A stretch of 40,595 nucleotides of DNA. Source: Achromobacter sp. ASV32. GTDB lineage: Bacteria; Pseudomonadota; Gammaproteobacteria; Burkholderiales; Burkholderiaceae_B. The notes beneath the pieces were generated by a model. It did not search any database. It worked only from the letters and a program-made list of their open reading frames with translations, and had not been told where the DNA came from. This document shows positions 15,188 through 22,759 of the stretch, one piece after another. The DNA is taken from positions 1 to 40,595 of the forward strand of contig NZ_JAELTJ010000045.1 in the NCBI RefSeq assembly GCF_016428805.1. Reading direction: 5' to 3'. Position numbers and translations under genes: made by a program. Positions within the stretch are counted from its first letter, which is position 1. Every line of letters starts with the position of its first letter.

Positions 15188-16246
15188 ATGAACGCGCTTA
15201 TGCAGCAGGCGATCCAGTTCGCCAACGACCACGAATCCACCTGGGACCGCAGCGTCAACGGCGTCTTCGGCGTGCACCAGAACGACCCGCCGCCCTGGAA
15301 CCGCCTGCTGGGCCCCATCCACGATCGCGGCCCGGTGTCGGGCGTGGTGGTGGTGGACGGCAAGACCGTGGCGCAGTGGGGCGAGCCCGAACGCGCCGAC
15401 CTGACCTTCAGCGTGGCCAAGCTGTACCTGGCGATCCTGGCCGGCGTGGCGCACGACCGCGGCCTGTTGCCCGACGTGGACGAAGCCGTCGGCAGGCGCG
15501 TGCCAGGTATCGGCTTTGATGACGGCCAGAACGCCGAGATCACCTGGCGCCAGCTGCTGCAGCAGACCAGCGAATGGGAGGGCGAGCGCTTCGGCGTGTC
15601 GGACCAGGCCGACCGCTACCGCGCCGTTACCTTCGGCGTGCCGCCCGACGGCAAGAAGGGCGACGCGCGGCCCTTGCAGCGCCCCGGCACGTACTGGGAA
15701 TACAACGACGTGCGCATCAACCAGTTGTCGTACGCATTGCTGCACCTGTTCCGCAAGCCGCTGCCCGAGGTCTTCCGCGAAGCCGTGACGCGGCCGTTGG
15801 GCGCCAGCGAAAACTGGCAATGGGTGGGCTACGACAATGCCTGGGTCGAGATCGACGGCCAGCGCATGCCGTCGGTGCCGGGCGGCTCGCACTGGGGCGG
15901 CGGCATGTCCATCAGCGCCCGCGACCAGGCGCTGATCGGCCAGATGCTGCTCAATGATGGCTGCGCGCCCGATGGCCGGCGCATCCTGTCCAGCGCATGG
16001 CTGGCCGCCATGCGCACGCCGTGCGCCATTGCGCCGTACTACGGCTACCTGATCTGGCTGAACCACGAAGGCCGGGTGTTTCCCAGCGTGCCGGCGTCCA
16101 GCTTCTTCGGCGTGGGTGCGGGCAGCTCGTTCACCTGGGTCGAACCGGAACGCAAGATGGTCGTGATCGTGCGCTGGCTCAATTCCGCCCACGCGGACGC
16201 GCTGTTCGGCAAGATCCTGGCCGCCGTCGACGCACCGGCCAACTGA
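15188..16246 (+). CDS. Serine hydrolase of the beta-lactamase/transpeptidase (class C-like) fold
   Basis: The 352-residue product lacks a signal peptide, so it is cytoplasmic and unlikely to be a resistance beta-lactamase. It has the catalytic Ser75 and Lys78 in 'FSVAKLYLA', Tyr172 in 'YWEYNDVRIN' (the YxN motif, here YND), and 'HWG' at 235-237 in the position of the KTG triad. Relatives include D-aminopeptidases, esterases and 6-aminohexanoate-dimer hydrolase. It follows the aminotransferase by 72 bases, in the same direction, after AGGGA. A role in cutting an amide bond of the imported substrate is an inference. Confidence 0.88.
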   Translation: MNALMQQAIQFANDHESTWDRSVNGVFGVHQNDPPPWNRLLGPIHDRGPVSGVVVVDGKTVAQWGEPERADLTFSVAKLYLAILAGVAHDRGLLPDVDEAVGRRVPGIGFDDGQNAEITWRQLLQQTSEWEGERFGVSDQADRYRAVTFGVPPDGKKGDARPLQRPGTYWEYNDVRINQLSYALLHLFRKPLPEVFREAVTRPLGASENWQWVGYDNAWVEIDGQRMPSVPGGSHWGGGMSISARDQALIGQMLLNDGCAPDGRRILSSAWLAAMRTPCAIAPYYGYLIWLNHEGRVFPSVPASSFFGVGAGSSFTWVEPERKMVVIVRWLNSAHADALFGKILAAVDAPAN

Positions 16247-16262
16247 GCGTGCCGTGCCCGGG

Positions 16263-16289
16263 AATCCCTGCGGTCCGCAGGGATTTTCC
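16263..16289 (+). terminator. Intrinsic terminator after the serine hydrolase gene
   Basis: AATCCCTGCGG (16263-16273) and CCGCAGGGATT (16275-16285) are perfect inverted repeats, in practice a 9-bp stem with a 5-base loop. The right arm ends in a T-run. It lies 17 bases after the stop and separates the aminotransferase-hydrolase unit from the reductase gene. Confidence 0.7.
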
Positions 16290-16440
16290 GCGGCCTGTCA
16301 GCATTTCTCTGGCAACATGAGCCATCCGCGCGCCGGGCAGCCGGCGGGCGTGTTGGCATTTGCCCGGCAACTTCCCGCTTTCAAGCCATAGCCGCGCGCG
16401 TTGTCTCCTTCAATGCGCGCCCGATAAGGACACCTGCACC

Positions 16441-17451
16441 ATGAATTACCGCCGACTCGGAACCAGCAACCTGCGTGTATCGCCCCTGTGCCTGGGCACC
16501 ATGATGTTCGGCGAGCAGACGCCGGACGACGAAGCCGCGCGCATTGTCGCGTCGGCCCGCGACCACGGCCTGAATTTCATCGACACGGCCGACGTCTACA
16601 ACGAAGGCCGCTCCGAAGAAGTGGTGGGCAAGCTGCTGGCCGGACAGCGCCACGACTGGGTGCTGGCCAGCAAGATCGGCAACGTCGTGGGCAAGGCCCC
16701 GAACCAGTCGCGCTATTCGCGCCAGTGGCTGATCCGCGGCGTCGACCAAAGCCTGGCGCGCCTGGGCACGGACTTCCTGGACATCCTGTACCTGCATCGC
16801 GACTTCCACGAAGAAAACCTGGAAGAAGCGCTGTTCGCGCTGGGCGACCTGATCCGCGCGGGCAAGCTGCGCAGCTTCGGGCTGTCGAACTTCCGCGGTT
16901 GGCGCATTGCCGAAACCCTGCGCCTGTGCGAAAAGCTGGGCGTGCCGCAGCCGGTGGTGTGCCAGCCGTACTACAACATGCTGAACCGTGGCCCCGAAGT
17001 CGAGATCCTGCCGGCCTGCAAGCATTACGGGCTGGGCGTGGTGCCGTACAGCCCCATCGCCCGCGGCGTGCTGACCGGCAAGTATCTGCCGGGCCAGGCC
17101 CCTGCCGCCGACACGCGCGCCGGCCGGGGCGATCGCCGCATCCTGGCCACCGAGTTCCGCGAAGAATCGCTGCAGATCGCGCAGCAGCTGGTGCAGCACA
17201 GCGCCACGCGCGGCGTGCAGCCGGGTCACTTCGCCACGGCTTGGGTGCTGGCCAACCCGATCGTCACCAGCGTCATCGCCGGTCCGCGCACCCTGGCGCA
17301 GATGGACGATTACTACGCCGCGCTGGAGGTGAAGATCACGCCTGAAGACGAAGCCCTGGTCGACGGCTGGGTCACGCCGGGCCACGCGTCCACGCCTGGC
17401 TACAACGATCCGAATTACCCGTTCTTCGGCCGTCCCGTCGCGCTGGGCTGA
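16441..17451 (+). CDS. Aldo/keto reductase
   Basis: The start at 16441 (MNYRRLGTSNLRVS) follows AAGGA and gives 336 residues. The product is an NADPH-dependent reductase with the (beta/alpha)8 barrel of the AKR superfamily. The catalytic tetrad is visible as Asp48 and Tyr53 in 'FIDTADVYNEG', Lys78 in 'VLASKIGN' and His119 in 'ILYLHRDF'. The cofactor end has 'SVIAGPRTLAQMDD'. It resembles the YajO/YghZ-like group of broad-substrate reductases. It stands alone between a terminator and a convergent TetR gene, so context says little about its substrate. Confidence 0.93.
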   Translation: MNYRRLGTSNLRVSPLCLGTMMFGEQTPDDEAARIVASARDHGLNFIDTADVYNEGRSEEVVGKLLAGQRHDWVLASKIGNVVGKAPNQSRYSRQWLIRGVDQSLARLGTDFLDILYLHRDFHEENLEEALFALGDLIRAGKLRSFGLSNFRGWRIAETLRLCEKLGVPQPVVCQPYYNMLNRGPEVEILPACKHYGLGVVPYSPIARGVLTGKYLPGQAPAADTRAGRGDRRILATEFREESLQIAQQLVQHSATRGVQPGHFATAWVLANPIVTSVIAGPRTLAQMDDYYAALEVKITPEDEALVDGWVTPGHASTPGYNDPNYPFFGRPVALG

Positions 17452-17461
17452 CGAGGGTGAG

Positions 17462-17484
17462 GGCGGGGCCGCAAGGGGCCCGCC
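17462..17484. terminator. Hairpin between convergent reductase and TetR genes
   Basis: GGCGGG (17462-17467) pairs with CCCGCC (17479-17484), with further pairing possible inside. It lies ten bases after the reductase stop in a 106-base convergent gap. No long T-run follows, so it is a weak call. Confidence 0.35.
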
Positions 17485-17557
17485 TGTGTGACTGTTTATC
17501 GATAAGACAAGGCCGAGGCGAACGCCTGCCGCCCGGCAGCCCACCCACCGCGCACTT

Positions 17558-18124
17558 TCAGCGCGCCGCCGCCGGCTCGGCAATCCCGTACAGCAGCATC
17601 TGCTCGGCCACCGTCGCGATGCCCAGCCGGGCAATGCGGCCGCGGCGTTCGGCGTCGATCATGCTGGTGATCACCGTGATCAGCAGCTCGGTCAGCGCGG
17701 CCGCCGTGATGTCCACGCGGAACACGCCTTCGCGCTGGCCCCGCAGGAAGAACGCGTCCAGCGTTTCCTGGTAGCCCGACCAGCTATCCATGACGTCGGG
17801 CTGCATTTCCGAGTCCGGCTTCCAGTGATACATCAGGAAGATCGCCAGCTCCTTGTGCGCCAGGTGCTGCTCGATCAGGTTGCGCACGGCATCGCGCGGC
17901 GCGGCGCTATCCAGCCGCGAATTGATCAGCGCCTGCTTCATCACCTGGGCGCCGTGCGTCATCAGGCGCGTCACCAACTGCTCGCGTGTCTGACAGAAGC
18001 GGTACAGCGTGGCCTTGCTGACGCCCACCGCGCGCGCCAGTTCCTGCAGGGTGGCACGGGGCTGGTCGACCATCGCCAGCGACAGCGCGATCAGCAACCG
18101 TTCGTGGCCAGCATCGTCGGACAT
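17558..18124 (-). CDS. TetR/AcrR-family repressor beside the RND pump
   Basis: The start at 18124 (MSDDAGHERLL) is favoured by GAGGGAGAG eight to ten bases upstream; ATGs at 18142 and an upstream codon at 18172 are alternatives. The 188-residue product has the TetR helix-turn-helix at residues about 25-50: 'TLQELARAVGVSKATLYRFCQTREQLVTRLM'. The C-terminal domain ends with 'TELLITVITSMIDAERRGRIARLG'. Divergence from a complete RND pump, with two palindromes in the gap, makes it the likely local repressor, as with AcrR or NalC/MexR-type control. The inducer is unknown. Confidence 0.88.
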   Translation of the reverse strand: MSDDAGHERLLIALSLAMVDQPRATLQELARAVGVSKATLYRFCQTREQLVTRLMTHGAQVMKQALINSRLDSAAPRDAVRNLIEQHLAHKELAIFLMYHWKPDSEMQPDVMDSWSGYQETLDAFFLRGQREGVFRVDITAAALTELLITVITSMIDAERRGRIARLGIATVAEQMLLYGIAEPAAAR

Positions 18125-18163
18125 GGCTTGTCTCTCCCTCATTGTTCCGTTCTTGGGACGATA

Positions 18164-18183
18164 TTGGATCATGACTGATTCAA
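18164..18183. promoter_or_regulatory. Palindrome O1 in the TetR-RND gap
   Basis: TTGGATCATGACTGATTCAA is an 8-4-8 inverted repeat with one G/T mismatch, 40 bases before the TetR start. It closely resembles the second palindrome at 18256-18273. The size suits a TetR-family dimer. Confidence 0.6.
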
Positions 18184-18255
18184 TTTGCGCAAACTTAGGT
18201 CAAATCGACAAGTTAAAACTTGTGAAGGTCTTAAAAGATTCTATATGGAATTAAA

Positions 18256-18273
18256 TGAATCATCATTGATTCA
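18256..18273. promoter_or_regulatory. Palindrome O2 over the RND promoter
   Basis: TGAATCATCATTGATTCA is a perfect 7-4-7 inverted repeat and shares its half-site TGATTCA with O1. It overlaps the proposed -35 box of the pump operon, so a bound repressor would block RNA polymerase. Its centre is 91 bp from that of O1. Confidence 0.65.
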
Positions 18274-18294
18274 AATTAATCCTTAAGGTAGCAT
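18266..18294 (+). promoter_or_regulatory. Probable promoter of the RND operon
   Basis: TTGATT (18266-18271), a 17-base spacer and TAGCAT (18289-18294) give a reasonable sigma-70 promoter, 44 bases before the adaptor start. It lies in an AT-rich stretch (about 18165-18300), in sharp contrast to the GC-rich surroundings. Confidence 0.5.
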
Positions 18295-18337
18295 TCCAGC
18301 CTTGTTAAGTTCAAGACGCCGCCGGCGGGAGGAAAGA

Positions 18338-19513
18338 GTGATCAAACATCAACCATGGCGTTGGCCCGTCGTCGCGGCGTTGACGGCGGTTGTGCTGGCC
18401 GGTTGCGGCGGCGACGAGATGGCGGCCGGCCCGGCCGAGCCGCGCGCGGTGCAGGTGGTGGCGGTGCAGCCGCAGCGTTACGACCTGGCCAGCTCGCTGC
18501 CCGGCCGGGTCGAGCCCGTACGCGTGGCCGAAGTGCGGGCGCGGGTCGCCGGCATCGTCCTTAGCCGCAATTTCGAGGAAGGCGCCGACGTCAAGGCGGG
18601 CGACGTCCTGTTCCGGATCGATCCGGCGCCCTTCAAGGCCGCGCTGTCGCGCGCCCAGGGCGAGCTGGCCAAGGCTGACGCCGCCCTGGCCGACGCCCAG
18701 GCGGTGCTGCGGCGCTACACCCCGCTGGTCAAGATCGAAGCCGTCAGCCAGCAGGATTTCGACACCGCCAGCGCGGCGGTCAAGAGCGCCCAGGCGGCGC
18801 GCCGCTCGGCCCAGGCCGACGTCGAAACCGCGCAGTTGAACCTGGACTATGCGACGGTCAAGGCGCCGATTTCGGGCCGCATCGGCCGCGCCCAGGTCAC
18901 CGAAGGCGCCCTGGTCGGCCAGAACGAAGCCACCATCATGGCCAAGATCCAGCAGCTGGACCCCATCTACGTCGATTTCACCCAGCCGGTGGCCGACATG
19001 CTGCGCATGCGCGACGCCATGCAGACCGGTGAACTGGGTCAGGAAGAGGGTGCGAAGATCTCCATCAGCATCGACGGCGCCAACCGCAGTCGCAGTGGCC
19101 GCCTGCTGTTCTCGGATATCGCGGTGGATCGCGGCACGGGCCAGGTGTCCCTGCGCGGTGAATTCGCCAATCCGGACGTGCTGCTGCTGCCGGGCATGTA
19201 TGTGCGGGTGCAGACCCGCCAGGGCGTGGACCCCGAGGCCATCCTGGTGCCGCAGCGCGCTGTCACGCGCAGCACCGACGGCAAGCCGCAGGTGCTGCTG
19301 GTGGGCGAGGGCGATGTGGTGCAGACCCGTCTGGTGCGTACCGGCACCATGCGCGGATCCGACTGGCACATCGTCGAGGGCCTGGCGGCTGGCGACCGGG
19401 TCATCGTCGGCGGCGTCAATGCTGCCGTGCCCGGCCAGAAGGTCAGCGTGACGCCGGTCCCGCAAGCCAAGGTCGCGGCCGTGCCGGGCGGGGACGCCGA
19501 TGCGGTCCGCTGA
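18338..19513 (+). CDS. RND efflux periplasmic adaptor (membrane fusion) lipoprotein
   Basis: The start is a GTG at 18338, placed after GGAGGAAAGA; it gives 391 residues beginning with a lipoprotein signal and the lipobox LAGC (Cys23). The HlyD/AcrA plan follows. The lipoyl half-motifs are 'GRVEPVRVAEVRARVAGIVL' and 'ATVKAPISGRIGRAQVTEGALV'. They flank an alpha-hairpin rich in Ala and Gln (residues about 100-165). The beta-barrel has 'LLFSDIAVDRGTGQVSLRGEFANPDVLLLPGMYVRV'. It links the inner-membrane pump to the outer-membrane channel. It resembles AcrA/MexA-type adaptors of multidrug pumps; no specific named pump is claimed. Confidence 0.94.
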   Translation: MIKHQPWRWPVVAALTAVVLAGCGGDEMAAGPAEPRAVQVVAVQPQRYDLASSLPGRVEPVRVAEVRARVAGIVLSRNFEEGADVKAGDVLFRIDPAPFKAALSRAQGELAKADAALADAQAVLRRYTPLVKIEAVSQQDFDTASAAVKSAQAARRSAQADVETAQLNLDYATVKAPISGRIGRAQVTEGALVGQNEATIMAKIQQLDPIYVDFTQPVADMLRMRDAMQTGELGQEEGAKISISIDGANRSRSGRLLFSDIAVDRGTGQVSLRGEFANPDVLLLPGMYVRVQTRQGVDPEAILVPQRAVTRSTDGKPQVLLVGEGDVVQTRLVRTGTMRGSDWHIVEGLAAGDRVIVGGVNAAVPGQKVSVTPVPQAKVAAVPGGDADAVR

Positions 19514-19616
19514 CCCGCGCGCGGGGGGCCCGCCGCAGACCCGCCCCTCTCCTTATGCGCCGCGGCCCTGCGCCGCCCGCCCGCCGGCGCACCGCCCGCC
19601 CATCCGAGGTTAGATC

Positions 19617-22600
19617 ATGTCCAAGTTCTTCATTGGCCGCCCCAAGTTCGCGTGGGTGGTGGCCATCTTCATCTCGCTCACCGGCATCCTGGCGATTCCG
19701 TCGCTGCCCGTGTCGCAGTTTCCGGTGGTGGCGCCGCCCCAAGTGACTATCAACGCCATCTATCCCGGCGCGTCCGCCAGCACCCTGGTGGACTCGGTGA
19801 CCAGTGTCATCGAAGAGGAATTGAACGGCGCCAAGAAGCTGCTCTATTACGACTCGTCCAGCAGCTCCAGCGGCAGCGCTGAAATCACCGTCACGTTCGA
19901 GCCGGGCACCGATCCCGACCTGGCCCAGGTGGACGTGCAGAACCGCATCAAGAAGGCCGAAGCGCGCCTGCCGCGCGCCGTGACGCAGCAGGGTCTGCAA
20001 GTGGAGCAGGCCAGCTCGAACTTCCTGATGATCTACGCCCTGACCTACAAGGGCGACGATACCGGCAAGGACGTGGTCGGGCTGTCCGACTACGCCGCCC
20101 GCTACATCAACAACGAGATCCGCCGTGTCAACGGCGTGGGCAAGGTGCAGTTCTTCGGCGCCGAAGCCGCCATGCGCGTCTGGATCGACCCGCAGAAGCT
20201 GCTGGGCGTGGGCCTGTCGGTCGCGGACGTCAACGCCGCCATCGAGGCGCAAAACGTGCAGGTGCCGGCAGGCAGCTTCGGCAGCCGGCCGGGCTCGCCC
20301 GAGCAGGAGTTGACCGCCACGCTGGCCGTCAAGGGCATGCTGGATACGCCCGAGGAATTCGGCCGCATCGTGCTGCGCGCCAATGCCGACGGCTCGACCG
20401 TCAAGCTGGCCGACGTGGCGCGGCTGGAAATCGGGCGCCAGAGCTACGACTTTGAAAGCCGCCTGAACGGCAAGACCGCCGTGGGCGCGGCCGTGCAGCT
20501 GGCGCCGGGCGCCAACGCCATCGAAACCGTCAAGGCGGTGAAGGCGCGGCTGCAGGAACTGTCCGCCTCGTTTCCCGAGGACGTCGCCTATTCGGTGCCG
20601 TTCGACAGCTCGCGCTTTGTCAGCGTCGCCATTGAAAAGGTGGTGTACACGCTGTTCGAAGCCATGGCGCTGGTGTTCTTGGTCATGTTCCTGTTCCTGC
20701 AGAACGTGCGCTACACGCTGATTCCGTCCATTGTGGTGCCGGTGTGCCTGCTGGGCACCTTTGCGGTCATGTCATTGCTGGGCTTCTCGGTCAACATGAT
20801 GACGATGTTCGGCATGGTGCTGGCCATCGGCATCCTGGTGGACGATGCCATCGTGGTGGTCGAAAACGTCGAACGCATCATGGCCGAAGAGGGGCTGTCC
20901 CCGCGCGAGGCCACCGTCAAGGCCATGAGCCAGGTGTCCGGCGCCATTGTCGGCATCACCCTGGTGCTGTCGGCGGTGTTCCTGCCGCTGGCCTTCATGA
21001 GCGGCTCGGTGGGCGTGATCTACCAGCAGTTCTCGCTGTCGCTGGCGGTGTCCATCCTGTTCTCGGGCTTCCTGGCGCTGACCTTCACGCCGGCGCTGTG
21101 CGCCACCTTTCTCAAGCCGATTCCCAAGGGCCACCACGAGGAAAAGCGCGGCTTCTTCGGCGCCTTCAACCGGGTGTTCGCGCGCCTGACCGACCGCTTC
21201 GTCGGCCTGAATTCGCGGCTGCTGCGGCGCACCGGGCGCTACATGGTGATCTACGCGGCCATCGTGGCGGTGCTGGGCGTGCTGTACATGCGCCTGCCCG
21301 AATCGTTCGTGCCGCCGGAAGACCAGGGCTACGTCATCGTCGACATGCAGCTGCCGCCGGGCGCGACCCATCTGCGCACCGACAAGGTGGTGGCGGACGT
21401 GGAACAGCACCTGATGTCGCTGGACGCCATGGGCGACGCCTTTACCGTCATGGGCTTCAGCTTCTCGGGCACGGGCCAGAACGCGGGCATCGCGTTCCCG
21501 TCGCTGAAAGACTGGTCCCTGCGCGGCAAGGGCCAGGCCGCCACCGACGTGGCCGACAGCGTCAACGGCCGTTTCGCCGCCATCGACGACGGCTCGGTGA
21601 TGGCGGTCAACCCGCCGCCCATCGACGGCCTGGGCAACTCGGGCGGCTTCGCGCTGCGCCTGCAAGACCGCGGCGGCCTGGGCCGGGCGGCGCTGACGGC
21701 GGCGCGCGACCAGCTGCTGGCCAAGGCCAACAGCTCGCCGCTGATCGCCTACGCCATGATGGAAGGCCTGGCCGACGCGCCGCAGCTGCGCCTGGACATC
21801 GACCGGCAAAAGGCCGAGGCGCTGGGCGTGGGCTTTGACGCCATCAGCACGGCGATCTCGTCGGCCTACGGTTCGGCCACCGTCAACGACTTCGCCAATG
21901 CCGGCCGGCTGCAACGGGTGGTGGTGCAAGCCGACGTGCGCGACCGCATGACGCCCGAAAGCGTGCTGCAGCTGAACGTGCCCAACAAGTCGGGCGGCAT
22001 GGTGCCCCTGAGCGCCTTCGTGCAGACCCATTGGGAAAACGGCCCGGTGCAGATTTCCCGCTACAACGGCTACCCCGCGTTCAAAATCGCGGGCGACGTG
22101 GCCCCGGGCGCCAGCACGGGCCAGGCGATGGCGGAAATCGAGCGCATCGTGTCCGAGCTGCCGACCGGCATCGGCTACGAATGGACCGGCCTGTCCTACC
22201 AGGAAAAGCTGGCCGGCGCGCAAGCCCCGATGCTGTTCGCCCTGGCGTTCCTGGTGGTATTCCTGCTGATGGTGGCGCTGTACGAAAGCTGGGCCATTCC
22301 GGCGTCGGTGATGCTGATCGTGCCGATCGGCGCGCTCGGTTCGGTGCTGGCGGTGACGGTGCTGGGCATGTCCAACGACGTGTATTTCAAGGTGGGGCTG
22401 ATCACCATCATCGGGCTGGCGGCCAAGAACGCCATTCTGATCGTGGAGTTCGCCAAGAGCCTGCGCGAGCAGGGCTACACGCTGGTCGACGCCGCGATCG
22501 AGGCCGCCAAGCTGCGTTTCCGTCCGATCGTGATGACGTCTCTGGCGTTCATCCTGGGCGTGGTGCCCCTGGCGCTGGCCACCGGGGCGGGCGGCGCCAG

Positions 22601-22754
22601 CCAGCGTGCCCTGGGCGTGGGCGTCATCGGCGGCATGCTCAGCGCGACGCTGCTGGGCGTGATCTTCGTGCCGGTATTTTTCGTGTGGGTGCTGTCGCGG
22701 TTCCAGGGCAAGCGGGCAGCCGCTCCGGCCGCCGCCGCCGCACCTCAGGAGTGA
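19617..22754 (+). CDS. RND multidrug efflux transporter (HAE1/AcrB type)
   Basis: The 1045-residue length and two-fold repeat are typical of HAE1 pumps. It begins 'MSKFFIGRPKFAWVVAIFIS' and has 12 membrane helices with two large periplasmic loops. The proton-relay residues are present: Asp409 and Asp410 in TM4 ('ILVDDAIVVVEN') and Lys937 in TM10 ('GLAAKNAILIVEFAK'). An unusual serine run (SSSSSSGSAE) occurs near residue 81, in the first porter subdomain. It would export drugs, dyes or detergents with the adaptor and channel of the same operon. The gap to the adaptor is 103 bases, and the gene follows GAGG. Confidence 0.96.
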   Translation: MSKFFIGRPKFAWVVAIFISLTGILAIPSLPVSQFPVVAPPQVTINAIYPGASASTLVDSVTSVIEEELNGAKKLLYYDSSSSSSGSAEITVTFEPGTDPDLAQVDVQNRIKKAEARLPRAVTQQGLQVEQASSNFLMIYALTYKGDDTGKDVVGLSDYAARYINNEIRRVNGVGKVQFFGAEAAMRVWIDPQKLLGVGLSVADVNAAIEAQNVQVPAGSFGSRPGSPEQELTATLAVKGMLDTPEEFGRIVLRANADGSTVKLADVARLEIGRQSYDFESRLNGKTAVGAAVQLAPGANAIETVKAVKARLQELSASFPEDVAYSVPFDSSRFVSVAIEKVVYTLFEAMALVFLVMFLFLQNVRYTLIPSIVVPVCLLGTFAVMSLLGFSVNMMTMFGMVLAIGILVDDAIVVVENVERIMAEEGLSPREATVKAMSQVSGAIVGITLVLSAVFLPLAFMSGSVGVIYQQFSLSLAVSILFSGFLALTFTPALCATFLKPIPKGHHEEKRGFFGAFNRVFARLTDRFVGLNSRLLRRTGRYMVIYAAIVAVLGVLYMRLPESFVPPEDQGYVIVDMQLPPGATHLRTDKVVADVEQHLMSLDAMGDAFTVMGFSFSGTGQNAGIAFPSLKDWSLRGKGQAATDVADSVNGRFAAIDDGSVMAVNPPPIDGLGNSGGFALRLQDRGGLGRAALTAARDQLLAKANSSPLIAYAMMEGLADAPQLRLDIDRQKAEALGVGFDAISTAISSAYGSATVNDFANAGRLQRVVVQADVRDRMTPESVLQLNVPNKSGGMVPLSAFVQTHWENGPVQISRYNGYPAFKIAGDVAPGASTGQAMAEIERIVSELPTGIGYEWTGLSYQEKLAGAQAPMLFALAFLVVFLLMVALYESWAIPASVMLIVPIGALGSVLAVTVLGMSNDVYFKVGLITIIGLAAKNAILIVEFAKSLREQGYTLVDAAIEAAKLRFRPIVMTSLAFILGVVPLALATGAGGASQRALGVGVIGGMLSATLLGVIFVPVFFVWVLSRFQGKRAAAPAAAAAPQE

Positions 22755-22759
22755 GATTC

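Noticed and set aside
15188..16246. Antibiotic-resistance beta-lactamase
   Set aside because: No export signal, altered YxN and KTG motifs, and a metabolic gene neighbourhood point to a cytoplasmic amide or ester hydrolase.
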